The position numbers and the translations under genes are program-made. The notes beneath the pieces were generated by a model. The model was not told the DNA's origin. It made no database searches and saw only the letters and a list, made by a program, of their open reading frames with translations. Source: Brachybacterium ginsengisoli (lineage in GTDB: Bacteria > Actinomycetota > Actinomycetes > Actinomycetales > Dermabacteraceae). Taken from it: a stretch of DNA of 64,000 nucleotides. Position 1 is the first letter of the stretch. Each line of letters opens with the position of its first letter. The DNA lies in NCBI RefSeq assembly GCF_002407065.1, contig NZ_CP023564.1, positions 1,178,001 through 1,242,000 on the forward strand, given 5' to 3'. This document shows positions 15,207 to 23,751 of this stretch, in pieces.

Positions 15207-16045
15207 CCGGGCTCCTCGGCCGGCCACGCGTTCGGCACGCAGCCCTGCAGATCGATCGACTGCTGGAGCATCACAGGGGCGGGCTCGCCGTCCGCCCCGC
15301 ACTTCTCGTGGCCGTGCCCGAGGAAGTGCCCCACCTCGTGGTTGATCATGTACGCGCGGTAGGGCCCGAGCTCCTCGTAGGTCGGGGTGGCGTGCAGCCA
15401 GCGGTCCGAGTTCAGCGCGACGTCCGGCCCGATCCGGCAGCTCCACAGGCCCCCGGTCCTCGCCGGGAGGCACAGCTCGTCGACTGTCGGAGGAGAGGCC
15501 AGGGAGATGGTGAACTCGGCCTCCTCGAGCGTCGCGACCTGCTGGAAGGTCACCTCCTCGAGGTCCTGCCAGCCCCGGGGATCCGCCAGGACCTCCGCGA
15601 TCGCCGCAGCCGCCTCATCGGCCTCGATGCCGGTCCCGCCCTCGACGCGCACGGCATAGCGATGCACAGTGGATCCTGGGTCCGACGGGGCGGCGACAGG
15701 GCCGGCGACAGGGTCGGCGACCATCCAGGTGCCGTCGCCGACCGTGCCGCTGCGCACGATCTCCTGCTCGTCGGCCGTCGCGCCGTCCTCCTGTCCCTCG
15801 GACTCCGGGGTGGGGGAGGAGAGCGCGGACTTCTTCTCCGCGGCGGCCCCGCCCGCGTCGCTCGTCGCCGTGGAGGGATCGCCGGAGGTCGCGGGCGGCT
15901 CGGCCGCGCCGTCGCGGAGGGCGCGGACGATCGAGATCAGTGCCAGGACCAGAAGCAGGACCGCCAGCAGCACCACGACGGAGCGGACCTGCCGTCCGCG
16001 ACGAGTGAGCCGGAGGGGGGATCGGGGCGCCGTGGGCTGGGTCAC
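15200..16045 (-). CDS. DUF3152 membrane-anchored zinc metalloprotease-like protein
   Basis: The 281-residue protein has an N-terminal membrane anchor (about residues 22-44), an Ala/Ser/Thr-rich linker to about 110, and a C-terminal DUF3152 domain. The domain carries the metalloprotease motif HEVGHFLGHGHEKCG (about residues 236-250): HExxH with a third His downstream. Three cysteines (ELCLP, WSCRI, HEKCG) are conserved-looking. DUF3152 proteins are secreted or cell-surface metalloprotease homologues of unknown substrate. The GTG at 16045 is chosen because TAACGT (16052-16057) lies 6 nt before it. Confidence 0.8.
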   Translation of the reverse strand: MTQPTAPRSPLRLTRRGRQVRSVVVLLAVLLLVLALISIVRALRDGAAEPPATSGDPSTATSDAGGAAAEKKSALSSPTPESEGQEDGATADEQEIVRSGTVGDGTWMVADPVAGPVAAPSDPGSTVHRYAVRVEGGTGIEADEAAAAIAEVLADPRGWQDLEEVTFQQVATLEEAEFTISLASPPTVDELCLPARTGGLWSCRIGPDVALNSDRWLHATPTYEELGPYRAYMINHEVGHFLGHGHEKCGADGEPAPVMLQQSIDLQGCVPNAWPAEEPGR

Positions 16046-16051
16046 AGGGGT

Positions 16052-16057
16052 ACGTTA
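16052..16057 (-). promoter_or_regulatory. -10 element, leaderless GTG start of DUF3152 gene
   Basis: TAACGT ends 6 nt before the GTG at 16045. Confidence 0.5.
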
Positions 16058-16107
16058 CGGGAGGTCGCCGCCGGTCACCGGCAGGAACACACGCGCGGAG
16101 CCGTCCC

Positions 16108-16704
16108 TCAGGCGGCGTCTCCCGGCGCCTCCGCGGGACCGTCCTCCTCGCGCAGGCGCGGTTCGACCCGCAGGGACGGGTGGTAGCCGGAGCAGTCCGC
16201 GTAGAAGTCGCGGATCCGGTCCATGTCCGCGCCGATGTCGCCGGTCAGCTCGATGCTCGGGCCGAGGCCGGTGGTCATCGTGGTGCGGTCCACGTAGCCC
16301 AGCACCACCGGCATGCCGGTCCGACGGGCGATGCGGTAGAAGCCGGACTTCCACACCTCGTGCGCGCCGCGGGTGCCGTCGGGGGTGATCACCAGGCCGA
16401 ACACCTCGCCGGAGTGTGCCCGTGCCACGACCTCCTCGACCACGCGGGACGGATCCGAGCGGTCCACCGGGATCCCGCCGAGGGCTCGCATCAGCGGCCC
16501 GCGCCAGGAGGTGAACAGGGTGTGCTTGCCCAACCAGCGCAGCGGCATCCGCAGATGCCAGGCGATGGCCAGCATGAACACGAAGTCCCAGTTCGAGGTG
16601 TGCGGGGCGCCGATGATCACGGCGGGGCGCTGCGGAGCGGGCTCCGAGACGAGCTTCCAGGGGCTGAGGGCCCAGAAGGCTCGGGAGAGGAGGTGACGGA
16701 GCAT
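16108..16704 (-). CDS. 1-acyl-glycerol-3-phosphate acyltransferase-like (PlsC) protein
   Basis: This 198-residue acyltransferase of the PlsC superfamily has the catalytic HxxxxD as HTSNWD in GAPHTSNWDFVFMLA (about residue 35), a GGIPVDRSD block near 77-85, and the TPDGTRG motif near 107-113 in place of the classical FPEGTR. This variant set is typical of small PlsC-like proteins in actinobacteria whose acceptor is not established. Phospholipid synthesis is likely but unproven. It is a peripheral membrane protein with no clear spanning segment. It starts at ATG 16704 with a leaderless -10 element. Confidence 0.8.
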   Translation of the reverse strand: MLRHLLSRAFWALSPWKLVSEPAPQRPAVIIGAPHTSNWDFVFMLAIAWHLRMPLRWLGKHTLFTSWRGPLMRALGGIPVDRSDPSRVVEEVVARAHSGEVFGLVITPDGTRGAHEVWKSGFYRIARRTGMPVVLGYVDRTTMTTGLGPSIELTGDIGADMDRIRDFYADCSGYHPSLRVEPRLREEDGPAEAPGDAA

Positions 16705-16710
16705 GCGCTC

Positions 16711-16716
16711 AACCTA
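16711..16716 (-). promoter_or_regulatory. -10 element, leaderless start of PlsC-like gene
   Basis: TAGGTT ends 6 nt before ATG 16704. Confidence 0.5.
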
Positions 16717-16780
16717 GGCCAGATCCACCGCCAGGGGGGCATCCATCCAGCGGCCGCCCCGACGCCACGACGGTTCCGGG

Positions 16781-17221
16781 TCAGTCGGAGCCGGGCTGAC
16801 GCCGCGACTGCTTCAGGGAGGACCGCTGCCGCTTGGCCTCGAGCCGTCGACGCTTCGAGCCCTTGGTGGGCCGGGTCGCTCGGCGCACCACCACCGGCGC
16901 CACCGCCTCGCGCAGCAGCGCGGCGAGCCGCTCACGGGCCGCGCGACGGTTCTGGCGCTGGGAGCGCTGCTCGGCGGCGGTGACGGTGAGCACCGAGCCG
17001 GATGAGCGGGCGGACAGACGGGCGAGGACCCGGGCGCGCTGCACCTCGTCCAGCGCTGTGGTGGCGGCGAGATCCAGGCTCAGCTGCACGCGGGAATCGG
17101 TGGTGTTCACCCCCTGCCCGCCGGGGCCGGAGGCATGGGAGAACTGCTCACGCAGCTCGGCCGCCGGCACGCGCAGGCCACGGGGCGCCCCCGGGCCCGG
17201 CGTCACCAGCAGATCGTCCAT
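16781..17221 (-). CDS. arfB: Alternative ribosome-rescue factor / peptidyl-tRNA hydrolase ArfB
   Basis: The 146-residue protein has the release-factor catalytic GGQ at residues 34-36 in SHASGPGGQGVNTTDSRVQL, followed by a helical middle and a strongly basic C-terminal tail (RPTKGSKRRRLEAKRQRSSLKQSRR). In ArfB that tail enters the empty mRNA channel of stalled ribosomes while GGQ hydrolyses the peptidyl-tRNA. Length and layout are typical. A -10 element lies 6 nt before ATG 17221, and the gene is divergent from the pterin dehydratase gene. Confidence 0.92.
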   Translation of the reverse strand: MDDLLVTPGPGAPRGLRVPAAELREQFSHASGPGGQGVNTTDSRVQLSLDLAATTALDEVQRARVLARLSARSSGSVLTVTAAEQRSQRQNRRAARERLAALLREAVAPVVVRRATRPTKGSKRRRLEAKRQRSSLKQSRRQPGSD

Positions 17222-17227
17222 GCCTCC

Positions 17228-17233
17228 AGTGTC
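17228..17233 (-). promoter_or_regulatory. -10 element, leaderless start of arfB
   Basis: GACACT ends 6 nt before ATG 17221. The GGAGG in between abuts the ATG and is too close to act as a Shine-Dalgarno. Confidence 0.4.
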
Positions 17234-17305
17234 CCGTACGGGAGGATTGCTCGCCGCTCAGCGGACCGGCACGCCGCAGGGGTGGTCGTCGCGGTCCGAC
17301 GGGGG

Positions 17306-17311
17306 CACGAT
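17306..17311 (+). promoter_or_regulatory. -10-like element of pterin dehydratase gene
   Basis: CACGAT ends 6 nt before ATG 17318; it is a weak match. Confidence 0.3.
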
Positions 17312-17317
17312 GGGTGC

Positions 17318-17632
17318 ATGGCCGATCCGAAGCAGACCCTGACCCCCACCGAGATCGAGGAGGCCGCCCTCGCCGAGTGGCGACAGGACGGCGAGACCCT
17401 CGTCGCGCGGTTCGCCACCGGCGACTTCGCCACCGGTCTCGATCTCGTGGCGCGCATCGGCGCCGACGCCGAGCAGGCGGACCATCATCCCGACCTGACC
17501 CTCACGTATCCCGAAGTCGGCGTGAGGCTCTCGAGCCACGACGTCGGCGGGATCACCAGCCGCGACCTCGATCTCGCGCGCCGGATCAGCGGACACGCGG
17601 CCGCCCTGGGCGTCACCGCTGCGCCGGACTGA
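17318..17632 (+). CDS. 4a-hydroxytetrahydrobiopterin dehydratase (PCD/DCoH-like)
   Basis: The 104-residue protein matches pterin-4a-carbinolamine dehydratase. The catalytic motif with two histidines is ADHHPDLTLTYPEVGVRLSS (about residues 54-73), followed by HDVGGITSRDLDLARRIS. The family recycles the pterin cofactor of aromatic-amino-acid hydroxylases; many actinobacterial copies occur without an obvious hydroxylase and may have other roles. None is visible in this window. It is a stand-alone gene divergent from arfB. Confidence 0.85.
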   Translation: MADPKQTLTPTEIEEAALAEWRQDGETLVARFATGDFATGLDLVARIGADAEQADHHPDLTLTYPEVGVRLSSHDVGGITSRDLDLARRISGHAAALGVTAAPD

Positions 17633-17710
17633 TCGCCGTCGGCCCGCAGCGGGTGCTCGACGCGGACCCGCAGTCCGGGGGAGGGGGCGGAGCCGAGTAT
17701 TCCCGAATCC

Positions 17711-17740
17711 CCGTTCCCGGGAACGGATCGCGACTAGGGT
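17711..17740 (+). promoter_or_regulatory. hppA promoter with 16-bp palindrome
   Basis: The perfect palindrome CCGTTCCCGGGAACGG (17711-17726) overlaps the -35 position of a promoter whose -10 is TAGGGT (17735-17740). A dimeric repressor bound there would block RNA polymerase. The palindrome does not match an operator I can name. Confidence 0.5.
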
Positions 17741-17815
17741 GCCCGCATATCGCGGCGGCGTCGAGCGCGGCGAGATGACGGACCCCAGACCCACGACGAC
17801 GTGCGGAGGACCCTC

Positions 17816-20107
17816 ATGAACCCCGACACCATCACACTCTCGGCCGCGAGCCTCACCACGGTGGTCGTGATCGTGGTGATCTCGCTGATCGCGATCGCCA
17901 TGGCCCTGCGCTTCCGGGCGGAGGTGCTGCGCGCGAAGACCGGGACCGAGGCCATGAACGCCGTCGCCGGCGCCGTGCAGGAGGGAGCGGCGGCCTACCT
18001 CCGCCGGCAGCTGCGCACACTGGGCATCTTCGCCGTCGTCGCCTTCCTGCTGCTCCTGCTGCTGCCGGCCCACGGGGCGTCGGGTGCGGAGGGGATGCTG
18101 CTGCGCGGCGCCCGGTCCGTCGCCTTCTTGGTCGGCGCGGCGTTCTCGGGGTTGATCGGCTACCTCGGGATGTGGCTCGCGGTCCGGGCGAACGTCCGCG
18201 TGGCGGCGGCCGCCCACGAGACGGGTCGAGATCCGGCGATGCTGATCGCGGTGCGCACCGGCGCCTGCGTGGGCATGGCCACCATCGGCTTCGGGCTCCT
18301 CGGCGCCGGCATCGTGGTGCTGATCTTCCGCGGGGACGCCGCTCTGGTGCTCGAGGGCTTCGGATTCGGCGCCGCGATGGTCGCGATGTTCATGCGCGTG
18401 GGCGGAGGCATCTTCACCAAGGCCGCCGACGTGGGTGCTGACCTCGTGGGCAAGGTGGAGAAGAACATCCCCGAGGACGACCCCCGCAACGCCGCGACCA
18501 TCGCCGACAACGTGGGCGACAACGTGGGCGACTGCGCCGGCATGGCGGCGGATCTCTTCGAGTCCTATGCAGTGACGCTGGTCGCCGCCCTGATCCTGGG
18601 CCGGGCGGCCTTCGGCGAGGCGGGGATGGTGTTCCCGCTGATCGTCCCCGCCATCGGCGTCCTCACGGCGCTGATCGGCATCTACCTCACCGCTCCGAAG
18701 ACGGGCCAGAGCGCGCTGACCACGATCCGACGCTCCTTCCTGATCTCCGCCGTCATCTCCGCGGTGCTGTGCTCGGTGGCCGCCTTCGTGTACCTGCCGG
18801 GCAGCTTCGCCGAGCTGGGCGTGGACCGGGCGGATGCCGCGATCGACGATCCCCGGATCGTCGCCGCCGGCGCCGTGGCGATCGGCATCGCCCTCGGCGT
18901 GCTGATCCTCTACCTCACCGGCTACTACACCAGCACCGAGGACCGCCCGGTGCGCCAGGTCGCCGGGACCTCCCGCACGGGCGCCGCCACCGTGGTGCTC
19001 TCCGGCTTCGCCCTGGGCCTGGAATCGGCAGTGTTCACCGCCCTGGTGATCGCGGCCGCGGTGTTCGGGGCGTTCCTCCTCGGCGGCTCCGGGATCGCCG
19101 GGCTGTTCGCGATCGCGCTCGCCGGCTGCGGCCTGCTCACCACGGTGGGCGTGATCGTCACGATGGACACCTTCGGCCCCGTCACGGACAACGCTCAGGG
19201 CATCGCCGAGATGAGCGGGGACGTGGACGGCGAGGGCGCCCAGGTGCTCACCGAGCTCGACGCCGTTGGCAACACCACCAAGGCGATCACCAAGGGCATC
19301 GCGATCGCCACCGCCGTGCTCGCCGCGACCGCCCTGTTCGGCTCCTACACCGATGCGATCCACGAGGTGCTCGGCGATCGCTACCAGGACTTCCTGGACC
19401 AGTCGGTGGTCTTCGCCCCGCAGACCCTGGTGGGCGTGATCATCGGCGGCGCCGTGGTGTTCCTGTTCTCCGGCCTCGCGATCAGCGCCGTCGGCCGTGC
19501 CGCCGGCGCCGTCGTGTACGAGGTGCGCCGTCAGTTCCGGGAGATCGCCGGGATCATGGAGGGCACCGCGAAGCCCGAGTACGGACGTGTGGTGGACATC
19601 GTCACCCGCGATTCGCTGCGGGAGCTCGCCACCCCGGGCCTGCTCGCGGTCGCCGCCCCGATCGCCGTGGGCTTCGGCCTCGGTGCCCCCGCCCTGGCCG
19701 GCTATCTCGCCGGCGCCATCGCCACCGGCGTGCTGATGGCCATCATGCTCGCCAACTCCGGCGGAGCCTGGGACAACGCCAAGAAGATCGTGGAGGACGG
19801 CCACCACGGCGGCAAGGGCTCCCTCGCCCACGAGGCCACCATCATCGGCGACACCGTGGGCGATCCCTTCAAGGACACCGCCGGCCCCTCGATCAACCCG
19901 CTGATCAAGGTGATGAACCTGGTCGCCGTGCTGATCGCCCCCGCTGTGGTGGGGATGAGCGCGCTCAGCGGCGACGCGAACCCGGTGCGGTACCTGATCG
20001 CCGCGGCGGCCGTGATCGCGATCGCGGTGCCGGTGACGATCTCGATCCGCCGCGGCGTGGTCCTGGACACCGAGGACGAGGAGGCACCCGCGACCGAGCG
20101 CGCCTGA
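17816..20107 (+). CDS. hppA: Membrane-bound proton-translocating pyrophosphatase
   Basis: The 763-residue integral membrane enzyme couples PPi hydrolysis to H+ pumping. It has about 16 membrane segments. The pyrophosphate-binding block GGGIFTKAADVGADLVGKVE with NIPEDDPRNAATIADNVGDNVGD is at about residues 198-240. A second acidic block, DTFGPVTDNAQGIAEMSG, lies near 452, and the C-terminal cluster NSGGAWDNAKK...GDTVGDPFKDTAGPS near 644-690. The segment GNTTKA has Lys at about position 489, the marker of K+-independent enzymes. GGAGGA precedes ATG 17816 by 5 nt. The length is at the upper normal range. Confidence 0.95.
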   Translation: MNPDTITLSAASLTTVVVIVVISLIAIAMALRFRAEVLRAKTGTEAMNAVAGAVQEGAAAYLRRQLRTLGIFAVVAFLLLLLLPAHGASGAEGMLLRGARSVAFLVGAAFSGLIGYLGMWLAVRANVRVAAAAHETGRDPAMLIAVRTGACVGMATIGFGLLGAGIVVLIFRGDAALVLEGFGFGAAMVAMFMRVGGGIFTKAADVGADLVGKVEKNIPEDDPRNAATIADNVGDNVGDCAGMAADLFESYAVTLVAALILGRAAFGEAGMVFPLIVPAIGVLTALIGIYLTAPKTGQSALTTIRRSFLISAVISAVLCSVAAFVYLPGSFAELGVDRADAAIDDPRIVAAGAVAIGIALGVLILYLTGYYTSTEDRPVRQVAGTSRTGAATVVLSGFALGLESAVFTALVIAAAVFGAFLLGGSGIAGLFAIALAGCGLLTTVGVIVTMDTFGPVTDNAQGIAEMSGDVDGEGAQVLTELDAVGNTTKAITKGIAIATAVLAATALFGSYTDAIHEVLGDRYQDFLDQSVVFAPQTLVGVIIGGAVVFLFSGLAISAVGRAAGAVVYEVRRQFREIAGIMEGTAKPEYGRVVDIVTRDSLRELATPGLLAVAAPIAVGFGLGAPALAGYLAGAIATGVLMAIMLANSGGAWDNAKKIVEDGHHGGKGSLAHEATIIGDTVGDPFKDTAGPSINPLIKVMNLVAVLIAPAVVGMSALSGDANPVRYLIAAAAVIAIAVPVTISIRRGVVLDTEDEEAPATERA

Positions 20108-20143
20108 GCGGCGCCCGGCGCGGATGCTCTGCCCGCGAGGGGA

Positions 20144-21430
20144 TCACACGCCGACGGGCTGCGCCTCGGACGGCTCAGAGGCTCGCTCGCCGGACGCCTC
20201 GGCCGACCGATCGGCGACCTGCCCGGCGCTCTCCTGCGCGGAGGAGGTGACCGTGCCGATACCCCACTGGAATCCGGGCGGGGTGCCGTTGACCTCCCAG
20301 TCGCCGATCTCCTTGGCCTTGTAGACCCACGGGTTGTGCGAAGCGACGGTACGGGCGTTGCGCCAGTGGCGATCCAGCGCCGTGCTCCGGCGCACGGCGG
20401 AGGCGCCCAGAGCGTCGAACAGCCGGGTCGCGGCCTCGGGCACCAGACGCGAGGTGATGACCTGGGCCCGGGCCGAGGCGATCTCGGTCTCGATGACGGC
20501 GGAGCGGGCGTCCTCGCTGCGGGCGGCGGTGGCGTCGTGCGCGGCCTGCACGGCCTGTGCGACCTGATCCGCGAGGGCGGCTGCTGCGTGGGAGACGGCG
20601 GAGATCTCGCCGACCACCTGGAGGATCTGCGGGTCCTGGCGCACCCGATCGGCGTTGCCGTGGCTGTAGGTGCGGGTACGGGCGGCCACGGCGGCGACGG
20701 CGTCGGCCTCGACGGCGGCGGCGATCCCGGCATGCACGGCCACGAGCACCAGCTGGTAGACGGCGGTCTGGTAGCCGAACCGGTCCTCGAAGGGGATCAC
20801 GTCGCGGCTCTCGAGGCGGGCGCCGTCGTAGATGATGGTCCCGGTGCCGGTGAGCTGCTGGCCGAAGCCGTCCCAGTCGTCGCTGATGGTCACCGCGGGC
20901 TGGTCCAGGGGGACCACGGCGATGTGCTGGCTGCCATCGGCCGCCTGGACGAGGGTGTCGGAGTAGTCCGCGAAGATCGACCCGGTGGTGTAGAACTTCC
21001 GGCCGGTCACCTCGGCCGCCTCGCCCTCGACGGTGATGCTCGTGCCGAAGGCGCCGCGCTCGACGGAGCCGATCTCCGACCAGGCGTTCCCGATCACGGC
21101 GCCGCCGAGGATCTTCTCCAGCCAGCGCTCCCGGAACTCGGTGTGGGGCGTGACCAGGATGTCCTCGACGAACGCGATGTGCCCGCGCCAGATCTGCGGG
21201 AGGTTCGAGTCGGCGGCCGCCAGATCGATCAGCAGTGCGGTCAGCTGCGGGATCGTCGCGCCCAGGCCTCCCTGCTCGACCGGGATGCGCACGGTCCCGA
21301 AGCCGGCCTCGGCCAGGGCGCGCACCGCGTCGACGGGGAGGGATCGCTCCTGTTCGCGGTCCAGCGTGCCAGCGGCGACGGTCTCGAGGATCGGGGAGAA
21401 GCGGGCGCGGAGCTCGGCGATCGTGGTCAT
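20144..21430 (-). CDS. Acyl-CoA-dehydrogenase-fold flavin-dependent monooxygenase
   Basis: The 428-residue protein has the three-domain acyl-CoA dehydrogenase fold: an N-terminal helical domain with LAEAGFGTVRIPVEQGGLGAT, a middle beta domain with VIGNAWSEIG and GRKFYTTGS, and a C-terminal helical domain. It lacks the catalytic glutamate region of true dehydrogenases. It ends in HWRNARTVASHNPWVYKAKEIGDW, diagnostic of the DszC/SfnB group that uses reduced flavin and O2 to oxygenate sulfur compounds or other small molecules. It needs a flavin reductase, and one is encoded at 23752-24246. GAAGGAC precedes the ATG. The hydrophilic last 45 residues look disordered. Confidence 0.8.
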   Translation of the reverse strand: MTTIAELRARFSPILETVAAGTLDREQERSLPVDAVRALAEAGFGTVRIPVEQGGLGATIPQLTALLIDLAAADSNLPQIWRGHIAFVEDILVTPHTEFRERWLEKILGGAVIGNAWSEIGSVERGAFGTSITVEGEAAEVTGRKFYTTGSIFADYSDTLVQAADGSQHIAVVPLDQPAVTISDDWDGFGQQLTGTGTIIYDGARLESRDVIPFEDRFGYQTAVYQLVLVAVHAGIAAAVEADAVAAVAARTRTYSHGNADRVRQDPQILQVVGEISAVSHAAAALADQVAQAVQAAHDATAARSEDARSAVIETEIASARAQVITSRLVPEAATRLFDALGASAVRRSTALDRHWRNARTVASHNPWVYKAKEIGDWEVNGTPPGFQWGIGTVTSSAQESAGQVADRSAEASGERASEPSEAQPVGV

Positions 21431-21548
21431 GTCTGTCCTTCGGTCGTCTCAAACGGGTGGTGATGACAGACCCTAGGGCGAGCAGACCTTCCCGGTCACG
21501 GTTCCTGTCTCACGCCGTCATCGAGCGACAAACCCGCGTGACGAACGG

Positions 21549-21869
21549 TCACGGCCGGCCGGAGGCCGGGGCGCACGAGTCCAGGTGGGCGAGCACCTGC
21601 TCCACGAGCTCGTCGAGGGTCCGCGTCTCCTGCAGGGTGGGGAACTGCGGATGGGGGATGCCGACGATCCAGTGGGACGTCGGACCGTCCTCGAGCTTCG
21701 CGACGATGATCGTCGGACCGCCGGGCAGGGGGATGCGCAGCAGCGGCCGATCCGGGTCCAGCAGGAGTGTTGCGTCCAGCTGCGGGCGCGCGCTGAACAG
21801 CGCCGCCCGTATCTGCTCGCGTTCCAGCCAATCGCCGAAGGCGGCCGCCATGATGGGGGTGAAGAGCAC
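21549..21869 (-). CDS. Small conserved-looking hypothetical protein
   Basis: A 106-residue frame starts at GTG 21869, which has CGAGGG 4 nt upstream; ATG 21851 is an internal alternative. The product (MLFTPIMAAAFGDWLEREQI...) has a hydrophobic-strand core LLRIPLPGGPTIIVAKLEDG, SHWIVGIPHPQFPTL, and an amphipathic C-terminal helix TLDELVEQVLAHLDS. It looks like a compact soluble alpha/beta protein. I recognise no family. It lies upstream of, and in the same direction as, the monooxygenase gene, separated by 118 nt that hold a TAGGGT -10-like element for the latter. Confidence 0.55.
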   Translation of the reverse strand: MLFTPIMAAAFGDWLEREQIRAALFSARPQLDATLLLDPDRPLLRIPLPGGPTIIVAKLEDGPTSHWIVGIPHPQFPTLQETRTLDELVEQVLAHLDSCAPASGRP

Positions 21870-22035
21870 GGTCCCTCGTGGGTGATGAACGAACGGACTC
21901 CGGGAAGAGCGAAGGTCAGGACATGGAGCGGAAGATCGGGACCACACTGCCGTATGGGGCGGACATTCTGGTTCGAAGCCCAGGTGTCGTCGCGTCGTCC
22001 CACGTGGTCGCGGCATGCCTCCCGGTGGGTGGTGC

Positions 22036-22041
22036 GAGAAT
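22036..22041 (+). promoter_or_regulatory. -10 element, leaderless start of ABC-F gene
   Basis: GAGAAT ends 6 nt before ATG 22048. Confidence 0.4.
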
Positions 22042-22047
22042 GCTCGG

Positions 22048-23709
22048 ATGACCGCCACTCTCGTCACCCACGGCCTGACCGGCGGCTACGGCCACCGCGT
22101 CCTGTTCGACGGGGTCGACCTCACCGTCGCCCCGGGAGACGTGATCGGCGTGGTCGGCGCGAACGGCGCCGGCAAATCCACCCTGCTGCGCCTGCTGGCG
22201 GGCGTGGAGACGCCGCACGACGGTTCTGTCTCGCTCTCCCCGTCCGACGGCTTCGTGGGCTGGCTGCCCCAGGAGCACGAGCGCCGGGCCGGGGAGACCG
22301 TCGGGGCGTACATCGCCCGCCGCACCGGCTGTGCGCAGGCCACCGCCGAGATGGACGCCGCGGCCGCCGCCCTCGAGGAGCCCGCTCCGCGCGGAGGTCC
22401 GGACCCGGCCGACGTGTACGCCACCGCGCTGGACCGCTGGCTCGCCAGCGGCGCCGCCGACCTCGAGGAGCGGATCCCGGTGGTGCTCGCCGAGCTCGGC
22501 CTGCCCGTCTCCGTGGGCGCGCTGGATCAGACCCTGATGACCGCGCTGTCCGGCGGGCAGGCGGCCCGGGTGGGGCTCGCCGCGCTGCTGCTGAGCCGGT
22601 TCGACCTCGTGCTCCTGGACGAGCCCACCAACGACCTCGACCTCGACGGGCTGCAGCGCCTCGAGGCCTTCGTGCAGGGGCAGCGTGGAGGAGCGGTGCT
22701 GGTCAGCCACGACCGTGAGTTCCTCGCCCGCTGCGTCACCGAGGTGCTCGAGCTCGATCTCGCCCAGAACTCCCACCGCCTCTACGGCGGCGGGTACGAC
22801 GCCTACCTCGAGGAGCGGGCCACCGTGCGCCGCCATGCCCGCGAGCAGTACGAGGAGTTCGCCGCCTCGAAGGCGGATCTCGTCTCCCGGGCCCGCACCC
22901 AGCGTGAATGGTCCAGCCAGGGCGTGCGCAACGCGATGAAGAAGTCCCCGGACAACGACAAGATCCGCCGCCGCGCGCAGTCCGAGTCCAGCGAGAAGCA
23001 GGCGCGCAAGGTGCGCCAGATGGAGAGCCGGATCGCACGCCTCGACCAGGTGGAGGAGCCGCGCAAGGAGTGGCAGCTGCAGTTCTCCATCGGCGCGGCG
23101 CCCCGTTCCGGTGCGGTGGTGGCGACCCTCTCCGGCGCCGTGGTGCGCCAGGGCGGCTTCACCCTGGGCCCGGTCTCGGTGCAGGTCGACTCCGGGGACC
23201 GGATCGGCATCACCGGCCCCAACGGCGCCGGGAAGTCGACCCTGCTGCGCGCGCTGCTGGGCGCCCGGGAGGTCGACGAGGGCTCCGCCGCGCTCGGCGC
23301 GAACGTGAGGATCGGGGAGATCGATCAGGCCCGCTCCCTGTTCACCGGCGCGCTCCCGCTGGCCGACGCCGTCGAGGCCCAGCTGCCCGAGCTCTCCCCG
23401 GCGGAGGTGCGGACGCTGCTGGCGAAGTTCGGGCTCCGCGCGGATCACGTGGGCCGGCCCTCGCAGGAGCTCTCACCGGGGGAGCGGACCCGCGCCGCGC
23501 TCGCCCTGCTGCAGGCCCGCGGAGTGAACCTGCTGGTCCTCGACGAGCCCACGAACCATCTGGACCTGCCGGCGATCGACCAGCTGGAGCAGGCGCTGGA
23601 GAGCTACGAGGGCACGCTGCTGCTGGTCACCCACGACCGGCGCATGCTCAAGACCGTGCGCACCGACCGGCGCTGGCACGTCGAGTCCGGGACGCTGCAG
23701 GAGCTCTGA
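22048..23709 (+). CDS. ABC-F family ATPase (ribosome-associated)
   Basis: The 553-residue protein has two ABC domains and no membrane part. First domain: Walker A GANGAGKST (about 47-55), LSGGQAAR, LLDEPTNDLDLDGL. Linker about residues 250-345 with the basic helix MKKSPDNDKIRRRAQS. Second domain: GPNGAGKST, LSPGERTRA, VLDEPTNHLDLPAI. ABC-F proteins act in the ribosomal E site as translation factors or as antibiotic-resistance proteins that displace macrolides, lincosamides or pleuromutilins. The linker tip that decides specificity cannot be read by eye. The drug-modifying genes nearby (arr, mph-like) make resistance plausible but not shown. Confidence 0.85.
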   Translation: MTATLVTHGLTGGYGHRVLFDGVDLTVAPGDVIGVVGANGAGKSTLLRLLAGVETPHDGSVSLSPSDGFVGWLPQEHERRAGETVGAYIARRTGCAQATAEMDAAAAALEEPAPRGGPDPADVYATALDRWLASGAADLEERIPVVLAELGLPVSVGALDQTLMTALSGGQAARVGLAALLLSRFDLVLLDEPTNDLDLDGLQRLEAFVQGQRGGAVLVSHDREFLARCVTEVLELDLAQNSHRLYGGGYDAYLEERATVRRHAREQYEEFAASKADLVSRARTQREWSSQGVRNAMKKSPDNDKIRRRAQSESSEKQARKVRQMESRIARLDQVEEPRKEWQLQFSIGAAPRSGAVVATLSGAVVRQGGFTLGPVSVQVDSGDRIGITGPNGAGKSTLLRALLGAREVDEGSAALGANVRIGEIDQARSLFTGALPLADAVEAQLPELSPAEVRTLLAKFGLRADHVGRPSQELSPGERTRAALALLQARGVNLLVLDEPTNHLDLPAIDQLEQALESYEGTLLLVTHDRRMLKTVRTDRRWHVESGTLQEL

Positions 23710-23751
23710 GCCGCTCGGGTGCCGGAGCGCCCGCGCAGTCCCGTCGGCCGC

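Noticed and set aside
17258-19831. An 857-codon frame antisense to hppA
   Set aside because: It is a shadow of the pyrophosphatase gene: His/Asp/Gly/Glu-rich composition without any recognisable domain, and it also crosses the pterin dehydratase gene.
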